Assembly (NCBI GenBank): GCA_945883625.1
Contig: CAMCXW010000001.1
Location: 62,001 to 126,000, forward strand
Direction of reading: 5' to 3'
Length of the DNA stretch: 64,000 nt
Source of the DNA: Spirosoma fluviale
Lineage (GTDB): Bacteria; Bacteroidota; Bacteroidia; Cytophagales; Spirosomataceae
The notes under the pieces were generated by a model. The model was not told the origin of the DNA and made no database searches. It saw only the letters and a program-made list of their open reading frames with translations. Below, piece after piece: positions 25,879 to 34,991 of the stretch (position 1 is the first letter of the stretch; every line of letters begins with the position of its first letter). The position numbers and the translations under genes are program-made.

Positions 25879-26702
25879 TAAATAAAGAAATCTGGAATTA
25901 AAGAACGGTCGTCCACATTGGGATCAACTTTATACGAACTAAAATCAGTGACCCCAGCCTCAGCTAAGACGGCGTCATCGATAAAATAATTTCCTGAACA
26001 AGTTTTAAAATCACGTGCCAAAATTTCAGCGGCAGCATCTGCCATGATCGTTGGCTTACGCGCATTCCGCATCATCTCACCATTCCCAACCGCAAATTCG
26101 ATAGCAGCTGTGGCAATAATAGTCCGCGGCCATAATGAATTAAAAGCAACTTTACCATCAAATTCAGCTGACATCCCCAGCGTTACTAATGACATACCAA
26201 ATTTTGCCATCGAATAGGCTACATGATGCTTAAACCAACGTGCCTCAAAATTCAAAGGAGGCGAAAGGGTTAAGACATGTGGATTTTCAGACTTGAGTAA
26301 ATGAGGTAAACATGCACGCGAAACCAAGAATGTTCCTCGGGCATTTACGCCGTGCATTAAATCAAAGCGCTTCATTTCTGTTTCGAGTGTTCCGGTCAAC
26401 TGGATAGCTGAAGCATTATTGATTACAATATCGATCCCTCCAAAGGTGGCAACCGCTTGATTGACCGCTCCAAAAACCTGATTTTCATCACGAATGTCAA
26501 CCATGCAGGGCAGGGCACGACCTCCTAAGCGTTCGATTTCAGCTGCGGCGGAAAAAATAGTCCCTTGCAATTTAGGATGTGGCTCAGCTGTTTTAGCGGC
26601 AATAATGATATTTGCACCCAATGAGGCTAATTTTTTAGCTATTTCCAAGCCGATACCACGTGAGGAACCCGTTATGAAAACGGTTTTGTTTTTGAAGTTC
26701 AT
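25878..26702 (-). CDS. Short-chain dehydrogenase/reductase (HSDL2-like)
   Basis: An NAD(P)-dependent SDR of 274 residues. The cofactor loop is TGSSRGIGLEIA (about 9-20), NNAS is near 94, and the catalytic YSMAK is near 161. The sequence, with AKTAEPHPKLQGTIFSAAAEI and SPPLNFEARWFKHHVAYSMAKFGM, matches HSDL2-type reductases without the SCP2 domain. It is the first gene of the seven-gene minus-strand operon. The ATG at 26702 is used instead of an upstream TTG. A weak TTTG/TAATTTAG pair upstream is the only promoter candidate. Confidence 0.87.
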   Translation of the reverse strand: MNFKNKTVFITGSSRGIGLEIAKKLASLGANIIIAAKTAEPHPKLQGTIFSAAAEIERLGGRALPCMVDIRDENQVFGAVNQAVATFGGIDIVINNASAIQLTGTLETEMKRFDLMHGVNARGTFLVSRACLPHLLKSENPHVLTLSPPLNFEARWFKHHVAYSMAKFGMSLVTLGMSAEFDGKVAFNSLWPRTIIATAAIEFAVGNGEMMRNARKPTIMADAAAEILARDFKTCSGNYFIDDAVLAEAGVTDFSSYKVDPNVDDRSLIPDFFI

Positions 26703-26749
26703 GTGAGTCAATTTAAACTTTATCTAAATTACGATTTTATTGCAAAGAC

Positions 26750-26782
26750 TTGTCAAATTTTAATTTTTGCGTTGTACTTTTG
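26750..26782 (+). promoter_or_regulatory. Promoter of hemA-recX
   Basis: TTG (26750-26752) precedes TACTTTTG (26775-26782) by 22 nt. The box ends 27 nt before the hemA ATG. Confidence 0.6.
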
Positions 26783-26809
26783 TAAACTTGTTTTTGCATC
26801 CTATACCGA

Positions 26810-28081
26810 ATGATCACACCGTTTAAGTTAGTAAGTATTTCTCATCGCAGTGCGCCACTCACGATTCGTGAGATGGTATCAATGAACGAGGAAGAAAGTC
26901 GCGCTTTTACGCTCAAGTGTAAAGATTTATTTGGCTTACAAGAATTATTGATTGTATCGACGTGCAACCGCACCGAACTATACTATACTTCTCCGGAATC
27001 TATCTCAAATGACTTAATTAAGGCATTGTTAATCGAAAAAGGATTAACAAATATTACTGATTATGCGCATTATTTCGTTCAAATGGATGAAACGAGTGAT
27101 TCTTTAAAACACCTTTTTGAGGTTGCTACTGGTTTACAATCCAAAGTTGTAGGTGACTTACAGATACCTAATCAGATCAAAAGAGCGTACCAACTAGCGG
27201 CTGATTTGAACATGGCGGGTCCGTATTTGCATCGTTTAATGCATACCATATTTTATTCAAACAAGCGTGTTGCGCAAGAAACTTCGTTCCGCGATGGAGC
27301 AGCTTCTGTTTCATATGCCACTGTTGCCTTAGCTGAAGAATTATCGCAAGCTTTGGCTGCTCCCAAAGTCCTTATTTTAGGCTTGGGTGAAATTGGGATT
27401 GACGTTTGTAAAAACTTGGAGGATAAAGATTTTGCTGAGGTGACGGTCATGAATCGGACCATCGAAAAAGCTGAACGTGTGGCCCAAGGGAAAAACTTCC
27501 GTGTCGCTCCATTTGAAGATATGTGCCAAGAAATCGAAGCGGCCGACATCATTATTTCGTCTATTCGCACGGATTCGCCGATCATCACACAAGAGAATTT
27601 GAAAGCCATGCAATTGCTTTCATTTAAATATTTTATAGATCTATCCGTACCACGCAGTATCGAAGAGGGTGTAGAAAAGGTTTCTGGAGTTTTATTATAT
27701 AACATTGACACGTTGAAAGAACGTGCAGACGAAGCTTTAGCTGCTCGTATGGCGTCCATTCCAGATGTGCGCGTAATCATTGAGGAAAGCATAGATAGCT
27801 TCAATGATTGGTCTAAAGAGATGGAAGTTTCTCCTACCATCCATAAGTTAAAAGGTGCGCTTGAGCAAATCCGTAAAGAAGAAATCAATCGTCACCTGAA
27901 AGGTCTAAGTGCAGAAGAAGTGGAGAAATTAGAAAAAATCACAGCTTCTTTGGTCCAAAAAATCATCAAACAACCCATCATTCATTTGAAAGCCGCTTGC
28001 AAACGCGGTGATTCTGAAGCTATGGTGGATGTATTGAATGACCTCTTCAACCTCGAGCAATTCGAAGAGCACGAATCCTAA
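26810..28081 (+). CDS. hemA: Glutamyl-tRNA reductase
   Basis: This enzyme reduces glutamyl-tRNA to glutamate-1-semialdehyde, the first step of tetrapyrrole synthesis by the C5 route. The nucleophile is Cys52 in STCNRTELY. The N-terminal SISHRSAPLTIRE, the NADPH-binding LILGLGEIG and the C-terminal helical dimerisation region are all present, and 423 residues is a full-length enzyme. recX follows after 4 nt. Confidence 0.97.
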   Translation: MITPFKLVSISHRSAPLTIREMVSMNEEESRAFTLKCKDLFGLQELLIVSTCNRTELYYTSPESISNDLIKALLIEKGLTNITDYAHYFVQMDETSDSLKHLFEVATGLQSKVVGDLQIPNQIKRAYQLAADLNMAGPYLHRLMHTIFYSNKRVAQETSFRDGAASVSYATVALAEELSQALAAPKVLILGLGEIGIDVCKNLEDKDFAEVTVMNRTIEKAERVAQGKNFRVAPFEDMCQEIEAADIIISSIRTDSPIITQENLKAMQLLSFKYFIDLSVPRSIEEGVEKVSGVLLYNIDTLKERADEALAARMASIPDVRVIIEESIDSFNDWSKEMEVSPTIHKLKGALEQIRKEEINRHLKGLSAEEVEKLEKITASLVQKIIKQPIIHLKAACKRGDSEAMVDVLNDLFNLEQFEEHES

Positions 28082-28085
28082 TCGC

Positions 28086-28547
28086 ATGGACAGCGCATTA
28101 CTGACTAAATTGGCCCGCTATTGCGCCTATCAGGAACGCTGCATCTCAGAAATCAAACTAAAAATTCAGGAATTAGACGGCGCTGACCTGCAGGACGATT
28201 ATATCCAGTGGTTGCAAGAAAACAATTACCTGAATGAGCAAAGATTCATTGGTCTATTTATCCGCTCCAAATTCAACCAGAAAAAGTGGGGCCGCGGGAA
28301 AATTCAATTTGAATTGCGCAAAAAAGGAATTTCAGATTCGGACATACAAGCGCATTGGGATGAAATTGCAGAAGCAGATTACACCGAAGCCCTAAAAGTC
28401 CTATTAGAAAAAAAAGCATTTTCGCTCAAATCAGGAACTCCGAACGAAAAATACCAAAAGTGTTACCGGACGGGTTTGTCTAAAGGCTTCGAGCCTAGTC
28501 TTGTTTCTCAGGTCTTGAAAGGTCTTTTTCCGAAGGGATTTGCATAA
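28086..28547 (+). CDS. recX: Regulatory protein RecX
   Basis: RecX modulates RecA filaments. The protein has 153 residues made of three-helix RecX repeats; LARYCAYQERCISEIKLKI and WGRGKIQFELRKKGISDSDI are characteristic. The ATG at 28086 gives the conserved start and lies 4 nt after the hemA stop. The -33 element of the next promoter (28539-28542) lies within its last codons. Confidence 0.88.
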   Translation: MDSALLTKLARYCAYQERCISEIKLKIQELDGADLQDDYIQWLQENNYLNEQRFIGLFIRSKFNQKKWGRGKIQFELRKKGISDSDIQAHWDEIAEADYTEALKVLLEKKAFSLKSGTPNEKYQKCYRTGLSKGFEPSLVSQVLKGLFPKGFA

Positions 28548-28569
28548 AATCATTTTTTTCCTACCTTTG
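28539..28569 (+). promoter_or_regulatory. Promoter of the tyrosine leader and tyrA operon
   Basis: TTTG (28539-28542), a 19-nt spacer and TACCTTTG (28562-28569) form an exact match to the Bacteroidota consensus. The box ends 4 nt before the ATG of the leader peptide, so the mRNA should start at or within a base or two of that ATG. Confidence 0.8.
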
Positions 28570-28573
28570 AGAC

Positions 28574-28639
28574 ATGGATTTCAAATCAACTACTTATTAC
28601 TTAGGTTATTATTACGCAGGATACTACGTCTGCGCGTAA
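28574..28639 (+). CDS. Putative tyrosine-rich leader peptide (attenuator)
   Basis: A 21-codon ORF with seven tyrosine codons at positions 8, 9, 12, 13, 14, 17 and 18 (run TYYLGYYYAGYY) plus one Phe. It begins at a consensus promoter and ends 64 nt before the aminotransferase ATG, with an intrinsic terminator between. The hexamers 28612-28617 and 28634-28639 pair perfectly, so the last part of the ORF, including the stop codon, is in a hairpin that a translating ribosome would open. CCGG at 28640-28643 can pair with CCGG at 28676-28679 in the 5' arm of the terminator. This arrangement is that of a ribosome-mediated attenuator that reads charged tRNA-Tyr. The function is inferred, not proven. 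Confidence 0.75.
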   Translation: MDFKSTTYYLGYYYAGYYVCA

Positions 28640-28674
28640 CCGGTTTGATAGGTTTTTGATGTTAACTTATTTTC

Positions 28675-28703
28675 GCCGGCCTGTGAGTCGGCATTTTTAT
28701 TAT
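28675..28703 (+). terminator. Intrinsic terminator in the tyrosine leader (attenuator)
   Basis: Arms 28675-28680 and 28687-28692 form a 6-bp stem (one G-U) with a 6-nt loop, followed by ATTTTTATTAT. It lies between the leader peptide and the aminotransferase ATG, so it is a regulated terminator if the attenuator model holds. Confidence 0.75.
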
Positions 28704-29879
28704 ATGAGCTTTTCTATTTCACCCGCTTCGCGTTTAAAGTCCGTAGAGGAATACTATTTCTCCACAAAACTCAAGCAAATCGCAGCATTGCGCGCCGCCG
28801 GTATTCCCGTCATTAACCTAGGTATAGGTAGTCCAGACCTCGCTCCTGCTACGGAAACGATCGAAGCCTTGACTTTATCTGCAGCTAATCCTGCCAACCA
28901 CGCCTACCAAGGGTATCAAGGAATTCCTGCGTTACGTGAGGCATTTGCAGCATTTTACGCTAAACATTACGGGGTGACGGTAGATCCAGCTTCTGAAATA
29001 TTGCCATTAATCGGTTCCAAAGAAGGCATCATGCACATTGCCATGGCCTATTTAGAGGCAGGGGATGTGACGTTGATTCCGAATCCGGGCTACCCAACTT
29101 ACCAAGCGGCGTGCTCACTGGCTGGGGCAACGGTTCAAGCATACGAATTAACGGAAGCGAATGGTTGGCTGCCTGATTTAGATACCTTGGAAAAACAAGA
29201 TTTGTCTAAAGTAAAAATCATGTGGGTGAACTATCCACATATGCCCACGGGTGCCAAAGCAGATGTAGCGTTTTTTACTAAACTGCGCGATTTCGCGATT
29301 CGCCATTCTATACTATTAGTTAATGATAATCCATACAGTTTTATCTTGAATGATAATCCCTTGAGCATGTTGGCCGTACCCGGCATGAAAGACGTAGCCA
29401 TTGAATTAAATTCACTTTCCAAATCTCACAATATGGCCGGTTGGCGCATCGGTGCGGCATTCGGTCGGGCGGAATTATTGGGACCCGTGTTGAAATTCAA
29501 GTCCAACATGGACTCTGGTATGTTTTTACCTTTGCAAGAAGCTGCGGTGAAGGCATTATCATCAGATTCATCTTGGTTTGCTCGTCAGAATGAAATCTAT
29601 AAGTCGCGTCAGAGGAAGGTATTTGAATTATTAGATTTATTGGATTGCGTGTATGATTCAGCGCAAACCGGCATGTTTGTTTGGGCTCGCGTGCCTGCAT
29701 CCATTGAAACTGGGTATGCACTCTCCGACCAGATATTGGATGAAAATGCGGTTTTTATCACCCCTGGGGGTATTTTTGGCACACAGGGCAACGGGTATGT
29801 GCGGATTTCGTTATGTGCCAAAGAAGAGGTTTTTCAAACGGCGATAGATCGCATTAAAAATCACAGCAATGGAATCTAA
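28704..29879 (+). CDS. Class I/II aminotransferase, probably aromatic
   Basis: A PLP-dependent fold type I aminotransferase of 391 residues. The PLP lysine is in ELNSLSKSHNMAGWRIG, and NYPHMPTGA contains the pyridine-contacting region. The ATG at 28704 gives SFSISPASRLKSVEEYYFS, the expected family start; the upstream ATG at 28659 would put the terminator inside the coding region and is rejected. The gene overlaps tyrA by 11 nt and lies behind the tyrosine leader, so transamination of 4-hydroxyphenylpyruvate (and possibly phenylpyruvate) is likely. By sequence alone it could be another class I enzyme. Confidence 0.85.
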   Translation: MSFSISPASRLKSVEEYYFSTKLKQIAALRAAGIPVINLGIGSPDLAPATETIEALTLSAANPANHAYQGYQGIPALREAFAAFYAKHYGVTVDPASEILPLIGSKEGIMHIAMAYLEAGDVTLIPNPGYPTYQAACSLAGATVQAYELTEANGWLPDLDTLEKQDLSKVKIMWVNYPHMPTGAKADVAFFTKLRDFAIRHSILLVNDNPYSFILNDNPLSMLAVPGMKDVAIELNSLSKSHNMAGWRIGAAFGRAELLGPVLKFKSNMDSGMFLPLQEAAVKALSSDSSWFARQNEIYKSRQRKVFELLDLLDCVYDSAQTGMFVWARVPASIETGYALSDQILDENAVFITPGGIFGTQGNGYVRISLCAKEEVFQTAIDRIKNHSNGI

Positions 29880-30729
29880 AAAAGTAGGTATTATCGGGAT
29901 TGGGTTAATAGGTGGATCCATAGCGAAAGGCTTACGATCATCTGGCTGGGCATCGGAACTTATTGGAATTGAAGCTAATCCAGCTCATGCGATCAAGGCG
30001 CTTTCCTTGCGGTTAGTTGACGAAGTTTTACCTTTGGCAGAAGCCATTGACCGCGTGGATATCTTTGTTTGCGCAACACCGGTAGACGTTTTGGTACAAA
30101 TCATTCCACATGTTTTGGATCAGTTAAAGCCGGGCCAAATCGTGATTGAAGTTGGCTCAACCAAAACTCCCGTATATAATGCATTGAAGAATCACCCCAA
30201 ACGCGCGCAATTTGTTTCCACGCACCCGATGGCCGGAACGGAATTTTCAGGTCCAGAAGCCGCGGTTGAAGGATTGTTTATGGGCAAACGAGGTGTCATC
30301 TGTGATAAGGAATTAAGTTCGACCGATACTATAGAGACTATTGAAAGTTTATATCGAGATGGGTTGAGCATGAACTTGATTTACATGGAATCGATTGACC
30401 ACGACGTGCATACGGCCTATATCTCACACATATCGCATATTTGTTCGTTTGCGTTAGCAACAACAGTTTTGGAAAAAGAAAAGAATGAGGAACGTATTTT
30501 TGAATTAGCTTCAACGGGTTTTGAATCTACGGTTCGTTTGGCGAAATCTTCGCCGGAAACGTGGAGTCAGATTTTTCATCAAAACCAAGAGAATGTCATC
30601 GATGTATTAGACGAATACATTAACACCCTATTAAAATACAAAGGACTGATGTTGTCCGGAAGTTACGATAAATTGAAAGATGAGCTAGGTAAGGCAAACG
30701 ATATTGGCCGTATCCTGAATAAACATTAA
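29869..30729 (+). CDS. tyrA: Prephenate dehydrogenase
   Basis: This enzyme oxidatively decarboxylates prephenate to 4-hydroxyphenylpyruvate, the committed step to tyrosine. The NAD-binding GIIGIGLIGGSIAKGL is near residues 8-23. VGSTKTPV, THPMAGTEFSGPEAA and DHDVHTAYISHISH carry the conserved catalytic and substrate residues of the TyrA family. Length is 286 residues, with no fused chorismate mutase or ACT domain. It overlaps the aminotransferase by 11 nt and ends at a strong terminator. Confidence 0.95.
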   Translation: MESKKVGIIGIGLIGGSIAKGLRSSGWASELIGIEANPAHAIKALSLRLVDEVLPLAEAIDRVDIFVCATPVDVLVQIIPHVLDQLKPGQIVIEVGSTKTPVYNALKNHPKRAQFVSTHPMAGTEFSGPEAAVEGLFMGKRGVICDKELSSTDTIETIESLYRDGLSMNLIYMESIDHDVHTAYISHISHICSFALATTVLEKEKNEERIFELASTGFESTVRLAKSSPETWSQIFHQNQENVIDVLDEYINTLLKYKGLMLSGSYDKLKDELGKANDIGRILNKH

Positions 30730-30760
30730 AAAAGCCCCGACTTACATCGGGGCTTTTTTT
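30728..30760. terminator. Bidirectional intrinsic terminator
   Basis: A GC-rich stem (30732-30740 with 30747-30755, extended by A/T pairs) with a 6-nt loop is flanked by A and T runs. It serves tyrA (+) and the converging M1 peptidase gene (-), whose stop codon it touches. Confidence 0.93.
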
Positions 30761-32703
30761 TAGTTTCCTTTCGGAGCTCGGTAAACTACAGGCTTCCACG
30801 TATTATTCTTTCCATTGATGTCAGGGAAGACATGGTCAGGATCTATCGTCACCGATTTGATCGGTAGGTTAGTTACGGTTTTAAATGTCCATGAAGCACC
30901 ACGCTGCCAAATCTCCACTGGGAACGTGAAACGTTCTTTTGCGCCACCTGCCATTTCAACTTCAACAATTGCTGGCATGGCCATCTTGTCTAAGTTTTCA
31001 ATCGTGATTAAAGCACCTTTGGCAGGATCTTGATCAATGTAAACGACATCTTTCACCGACTGATCAAGTTTCCATAATTCGTAGAACCAGGCACGCCAGA
31101 ACCAACCTAAATCTTCGCCGGCACCATCTTCTATGGCACGGAAGAAATCACGTGGTGTCGGATGTTTGAAAGCCCAATTTTTGATATACTGCTTGAGTGC
31201 GTAATCAAAACGATCTGCACCTAAGATATTTTCACGTAAAATCCGTAAACCAAAACCTGGTTTATTGTATGCCTCCCAACCTAAATTACGTGCTTGAATA
31301 ACATCCGGTATCGACATGATCGGATCAGCTTCTGCACGGAACATGCGCGGAGCGATTTGATGCATATCAAACTTTGGATTCTTGTACTCACCTTTGTTGA
31401 AGGCATCTGTTGAATAGAAATTAATAAATGTATTAAACCCTTCATCCATCCAAGCGAACTTACGTTCGTTTGTTCCTACGATCATCGGGAACCAGTTGTG
31501 ACCAAATTCGTGATCTGTCACACCCCATAAAGACGCGGTTTGGTCGCGGTAGCCGCAGAAAATAATGCCGGGATATTCCATACCTGAAACGATTCCCGCC
31601 ACATTCGTAGCAACTGGATAGGTATATTCGTATAACCAATTCGAGTAATGCTCGATGGAAGCCTTCACGTATTCAGTAGAACGTGCCCAAGCTTTATCTC
31701 CGTCTGATTCAATCGGATAAACCGAAACAGCGGTAGCTTTTTTACCACTAGGCAAATTGATCATAGCTGCATCTTGAATGAAGGCTTTCGAGGTAGCAAA
31801 AGCCACATCACGCGCATTCTTAATCGCAAATTTCCATGTCAAACGATCTTTAGCCGGACGAGAAGCCGCATCAGTTACCTCGGCAGCTGAACGAATAACA
31901 ACCGTTTTGTCAGATGTTTTTGCTGCAGCCCAACGCTTCATTTGCTCTGCTGTGTACACCTCCGCTGGATTCAACAATTCACCCGAACCTACCACAATAT
32001 GTGAAGCAGGCACATTGATGGAGTACTCAAAATTTCCATATTCTAGATAGAACTCGCCTGCTCCTAAATAAGGTAACACATTCCATCCTTCAATGTCATC
32101 ATATACACACATGCGTGGAAACCATTGGGCAACCGTATACACATCGCCGTTTTTGGTTTCCTGAATTCCCATACGGTCTGAACCGTTTTTCGGGGAAGTA
32201 AATGAATAAACGATTTTGATTTTTGCGATACCCGCTTTCTCCACTAATGGGGTTGCTAAGCGAATTTGCATCCGCGTATCTTCCACAATAAAGTTGGCCG
32301 GTTTCCCATCAACCAAAACACTTTCAATCGCATAACCACCATCAAAAGCGACGTTACCAAAACGACCTCCCAACACAGGGGTTGTTTTGCCTCCGCGCGA
32401 TTGCGTGTTAAACGAATTTTGGTCTAATTGTAACCAAAGAAAAGGCAATTTATCGGGAGAATTATTTTTGTAGGTAATCTCCACATCCCCTGAAATCTTA
32501 CGTTTGGTGTCGTCTAATGAAGCGGATATTTTATAATCAGCGACATTTTGCCAATAAGCGGGCCCAGGCGTTCCGGCTGCAGAGCGAGCGGAAGAAACGG
32601 GGCCATAATTCCAAAGTGGATGAAATAATTCGTACGCATTGTATTGCGCAAATGTTTGGGCAGTACAAAAGAGGAAACTTAGGGTAATTAATTTTTTAAA
32701 CAT
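30760..32703 (-). CDS. M1-family metallopeptidase (exported)
   Basis: A gluzincin-type aminopeptidase-like protein of 647 residues with a signal peptide (about 1-19, ending AQTFAQ). The zinc motif HEFGH with the distal Glu in WMDEGFNTF is complete (HExxH-x18-E), and SGMEYPG stands in the position of the GxMEN exopeptidase loop. Family members of this size trim peptides in the periplasm or outside the cell. It lies 24 nt after the acyl-CoA dehydrogenase gene and is probably co-transcribed with it. Confidence 0.9.
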   Translation of the reverse strand: MFKKLITLSFLFCTAQTFAQYNAYELFHPLWNYGPVSSARSAAGTPGPAYWQNVADYKISASLDDTKRKISGDVEITYKNNSPDKLPFLWLQLDQNSFNTQSRGGKTTPVLGGRFGNVAFDGGYAIESVLVDGKPANFIVEDTRMQIRLATPLVEKAGIAKIKIVYSFTSPKNGSDRMGIQETKNGDVYTVAQWFPRMCVYDDIEGWNVLPYLGAGEFYLEYGNFEYSINVPASHIVVGSGELLNPAEVYTAEQMKRWAAAKTSDKTVVIRSAAEVTDAASRPAKDRLTWKFAIKNARDVAFATSKAFIQDAAMINLPSGKKATAVSVYPIESDGDKAWARSTEYVKASIEHYSNWLYEYTYPVATNVAGIVSGMEYPGIIFCGYRDQTASLWGVTDHEFGHNWFPMIVGTNERKFAWMDEGFNTFINFYSTDAFNKGEYKNPKFDMHQIAPRMFRAEADPIMSIPDVIQARNLGWEAYNKPGFGLRILRENILGADRFDYALKQYIKNWAFKHPTPRDFFRAIEDGAGEDLGWFWRAWFYELWKLDQSVKDVVYIDQDPAKGALITIENLDKMAMPAIVEVEMAGGAKERFTFPVEIWQRGASWTFKTVTNLPIKSVTIDPDHVFPDINGKNNTWKPVVYRAPKGN

Positions 32704-32727
32704 TAGGATGAAGTTATAGGTAATAAA

Positions 32728-34494
32728 TTATTCAAAAATGGTTAAAATCTCGTCATCAAGCAAACGTTTTGTCAAACCTAAGGCCTTAGGAACCTCATAA
32801 TGGTAGAAAAACTTCATGGTATGAATCTTATCTTGATAGAAAGCTTGCTCGCCGCTATTATTTGCTAACGCCTCCGCTGCCACATTTCCTTGCTTCAACC
32901 ATTGCCAAGCAACAACAATCAAGCCAAACAATTCCATGTACAACGTGGAGTCGGCAAGGAATACATCCGGCTGAGCGGCTTTGCTTAATTTGTGCATGGT
33001 TACTTGATTGAGACTAGCTAATTCGTTGGCCAACATCTCTGCGTAGGGTTTCGTTTTCTCCTGTGACATCCCTTTTTGGATATCAGCTTGGATCAATTTT
33101 ACCAAAGCTTGAACTGCTTTTCCTTGTGCGCTTGGGATTCCGCGGCCCAACAAAGTTAAACCGTGAATACCGGTCGTTCCCTCATAAATGGACATAATTC
33201 GGGCATCACGTACCATTTGTTCCAGCGGAAAATCTTCAGTATACCCATACCCGCCTAATACTTGAAGCCCTTGATTAACGGCTAAGAATCCTTGCTCGGC
33301 GGGATATGTTTTCGCGACAGGAGTCATCAGATCCAACAATATTTGTGCTTCTAATTGTGCATCTCCTTCTAAACATTTTGAATAATCTTCCCAAAGAAAA
33401 CATTGGAAGAGAAGACCCATCGCGCCTTCAACGATTGATTTTTGATAGTATAACATTCGTTGCACATCGGGATGATTTTGAATCAGTGTAGGTGAAGTCT
33501 CCGGATCTTTATTCGTCAACTTTCTTCCTTGGCTACGTTCTGAGGCATATTGTTTGGAGAAATGATATGCAGCTGAAGCGATGTAGGCGGCGCCCATGCC
33601 CACGCCTAAACGTGCTTCATTCATCATTTGGAACATATACATGAGGCCTTTATTAGGCTCGCCTACTAGGTGGCCAATCGAATCGCCTTGATCGCCAAAG
33701 GATAAATGTAAAGCTGGAGTTGCTTTTTGGCCCATTTTGTGATAGAGGCCCATCGACAAAACTTCATTGGAAATCCATTGGCCATTTTCTTGTCGGCGCT
33801 TGGGAACCACAAACAATGAAATACCTTTCGTTCCTTTGGGTGCTCCTTCTAAACGGGCTAAAACTAAGTGGATGATGTTTTCTGAAAAGTGATTATCGCC
33901 TCCAGAGATGAATATTTTTTGGCCTTTGATGGCGTAGGATCCATTTCCTAAATCTTTGGCAGTTGTCGTCACATCGTTCAACGAACTTCCTGCTTGTGGT
34001 TCTGTCAAACACATGGTGCCTGTCCATTTACCATTTAGCATGTTGGGAACATAGGCCTGCTTAAGTTCTTCTGATCCAAAACTGGCAATTAAATGTGCCG
34101 CACCGTTACTCAATCCGGTAAACATGACAATGGAATTATTAGCCGCACCGCGAATGAATTCATTTGCACCACCTACAATCGAAGGGAGTTGTTGGCCCCC
34201 TTTCTCATACGAAAACGTAGCCCCGATCATCCCCGACTCACCCATTTCTTTTACATAGGCCTCAACAGAATGATGTACTTGGACAGTCCCGTTTACGAGT
34301 TCAGCCTGTTTGCGATCTGCATCTACAAAATGAGGTCGCAGGTAACGTTCTGCTATTTGCTCGGCAGAGTCCAAAACCATATCGAACATCTCTGGCGTAT
34401 AATCCGCGAAATGAAGATATTGACATAAAGAACCATAATTTAATACCTCTTTTAGGATAAAATCGAGGTTGCGGCGATCGTATTCTCTTGGCAT
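32728..34494 (-). CDS. Acyl-CoA dehydrogenase (long form)
   Basis: A FAD enzyme that introduces the alpha-beta double bond in acyl-CoA. At 588 residues it is of the long DmdC/FadE-like type with a C-terminal extension. CLTEPQAGSSLNDV (FAD/substrate contact), GLYHKMGQKATP and GGYGYTEDFPLEQMVRDARI are conserved. The catalytic base Glu is in SIYEGTTGIHG. The substrate range is unknown. No electron-transfer flavoprotein or other beta-oxidation gene is adjacent; the M1 peptidase follows after 24 nt. Confidence 0.92.
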   Translation of the reverse strand: MPREYDRRNLDFILKEVLNYGSLCQYLHFADYTPEMFDMVLDSAEQIAERYLRPHFVDADRKQAELVNGTVQVHHSVEAYVKEMGESGMIGATFSYEKGGQQLPSIVGGANEFIRGAANNSIVMFTGLSNGAAHLIASFGSEELKQAYVPNMLNGKWTGTMCLTEPQAGSSLNDVTTTAKDLGNGSYAIKGQKIFISGGDNHFSENIIHLVLARLEGAPKGTKGISLFVVPKRRQENGQWISNEVLSMGLYHKMGQKATPALHLSFGDQGDSIGHLVGEPNKGLMYMFQMMNEARLGVGMGAAYIASAAYHFSKQYASERSQGRKLTNKDPETSPTLIQNHPDVQRMLYYQKSIVEGAMGLLFQCFLWEDYSKCLEGDAQLEAQILLDLMTPVAKTYPAEQGFLAVNQGLQVLGGYGYTEDFPLEQMVRDARIMSIYEGTTGIHGLTLLGRGIPSAQGKAVQALVKLIQADIQKGMSQEKTKPYAEMLANELASLNQVTMHKLSKAAQPDVFLADSTLYMELFGLIVVAWQWLKQGNVAAEALANNSGEQAFYQDKIHTMKFFYHYEVPKALGLTKRLLDDEILTIFE

Positions 34495-34572
34495 ACTTGT
34501 TCTGTTTAGATGGAAACAAATTTGCAGAGAAAAAATTTATTATGCAAGCATACTACTTTCGACTCCCCCACC

Positions 34573-34607
34573 TACCTTTGGCAAACCTTGTAGGATTGCC
34601 AAAGGTA
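34573..34607. repeat. REP-like palindrome, copy 2
   Basis: Arms 34573-34588 and 34592-34607 pair at 15 of 16 positions around a 3-nt centre and share the core CTTTGGCAAACCT with copy 1. Each arm also contains TACCTTTG, so the element carries a -7-like box on both strands. It sits between yidD and the acyl-CoA dehydrogenase gene. Confidence 0.78.
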
Positions 34608-34697
34608 ATCAGCAATATATTACTTCCATGTTAATTAGTCATCATTAGAATAATCCTATTAATTGAAAAATTTGGACAGTGCTAGTCTGTTAGCAAT

Positions 34698-34907
34698 TCA
34701 AGGAAGCGGATCGTACCCACTTCCACCCCATGGGTGACAGGAGGCAAGCCGACGAACCATCAAGCGAAAACCCTTGATGAATCCATATTTTTCAAAAGCT
34801 TGTTTGGCGTATTCAGAACATGTAGGTTGATACCTACAGGAATTTGGCAAAAAGGGAGAAACCAACAACTGGTACAATTTAATCAGTACTATGAATATAT
34901 ATTTCAT
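34698..34907 (-). CDS. yidD: Membrane protein insertion efficiency factor YidD
   Basis: A 69-residue protein with an N-terminal hydrophobic segment (IFIVLIKLYQLLVSPFLP) and the family signature CRYQPTCSEYAKQAF, RRLASCHPWGGSGYDP. The three conserved cysteines are present. It aids YidC-dependent membrane insertion. Its usual neighbours (rnpA, yidC) are not in the window. Confidence 0.95.
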   Translation of the reverse strand: MKYIFIVLIKLYQLLVSPFLPNSCRYQPTCSEYAKQAFEKYGFIKGFRLMVRRLASCHPWGGSGYDPLP

Positions 34908-34991
34908 GCCAATCTTCGGTAAAACAACAAATTAAATAAAAGATCCCTAATTCATTGATTAAATTTCTTAATTGATATAAATTGCTATTCA

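Noticed and set aside
27253-27888. A 211-codon ORF on the minus strand opposite hemA
   Set aside because: It is fully antisense to hemA and its residues are low-complexity Ser/Ile/Ala with no recognisable domain. hemA is a complete, certain gene, so this is a frame shadow.
28659-28703. Earlier ATG of the aminotransferase
   Set aside because: It would place the terminator hairpin inside the gene and add 15 residues with no family similarity. The ATG at 28704 gives the conserved start.
34093-34428. A 111-codon plus-strand ORF
   Set aside because: It is antisense to the acyl-CoA dehydrogenase and shows no domain or promoter.
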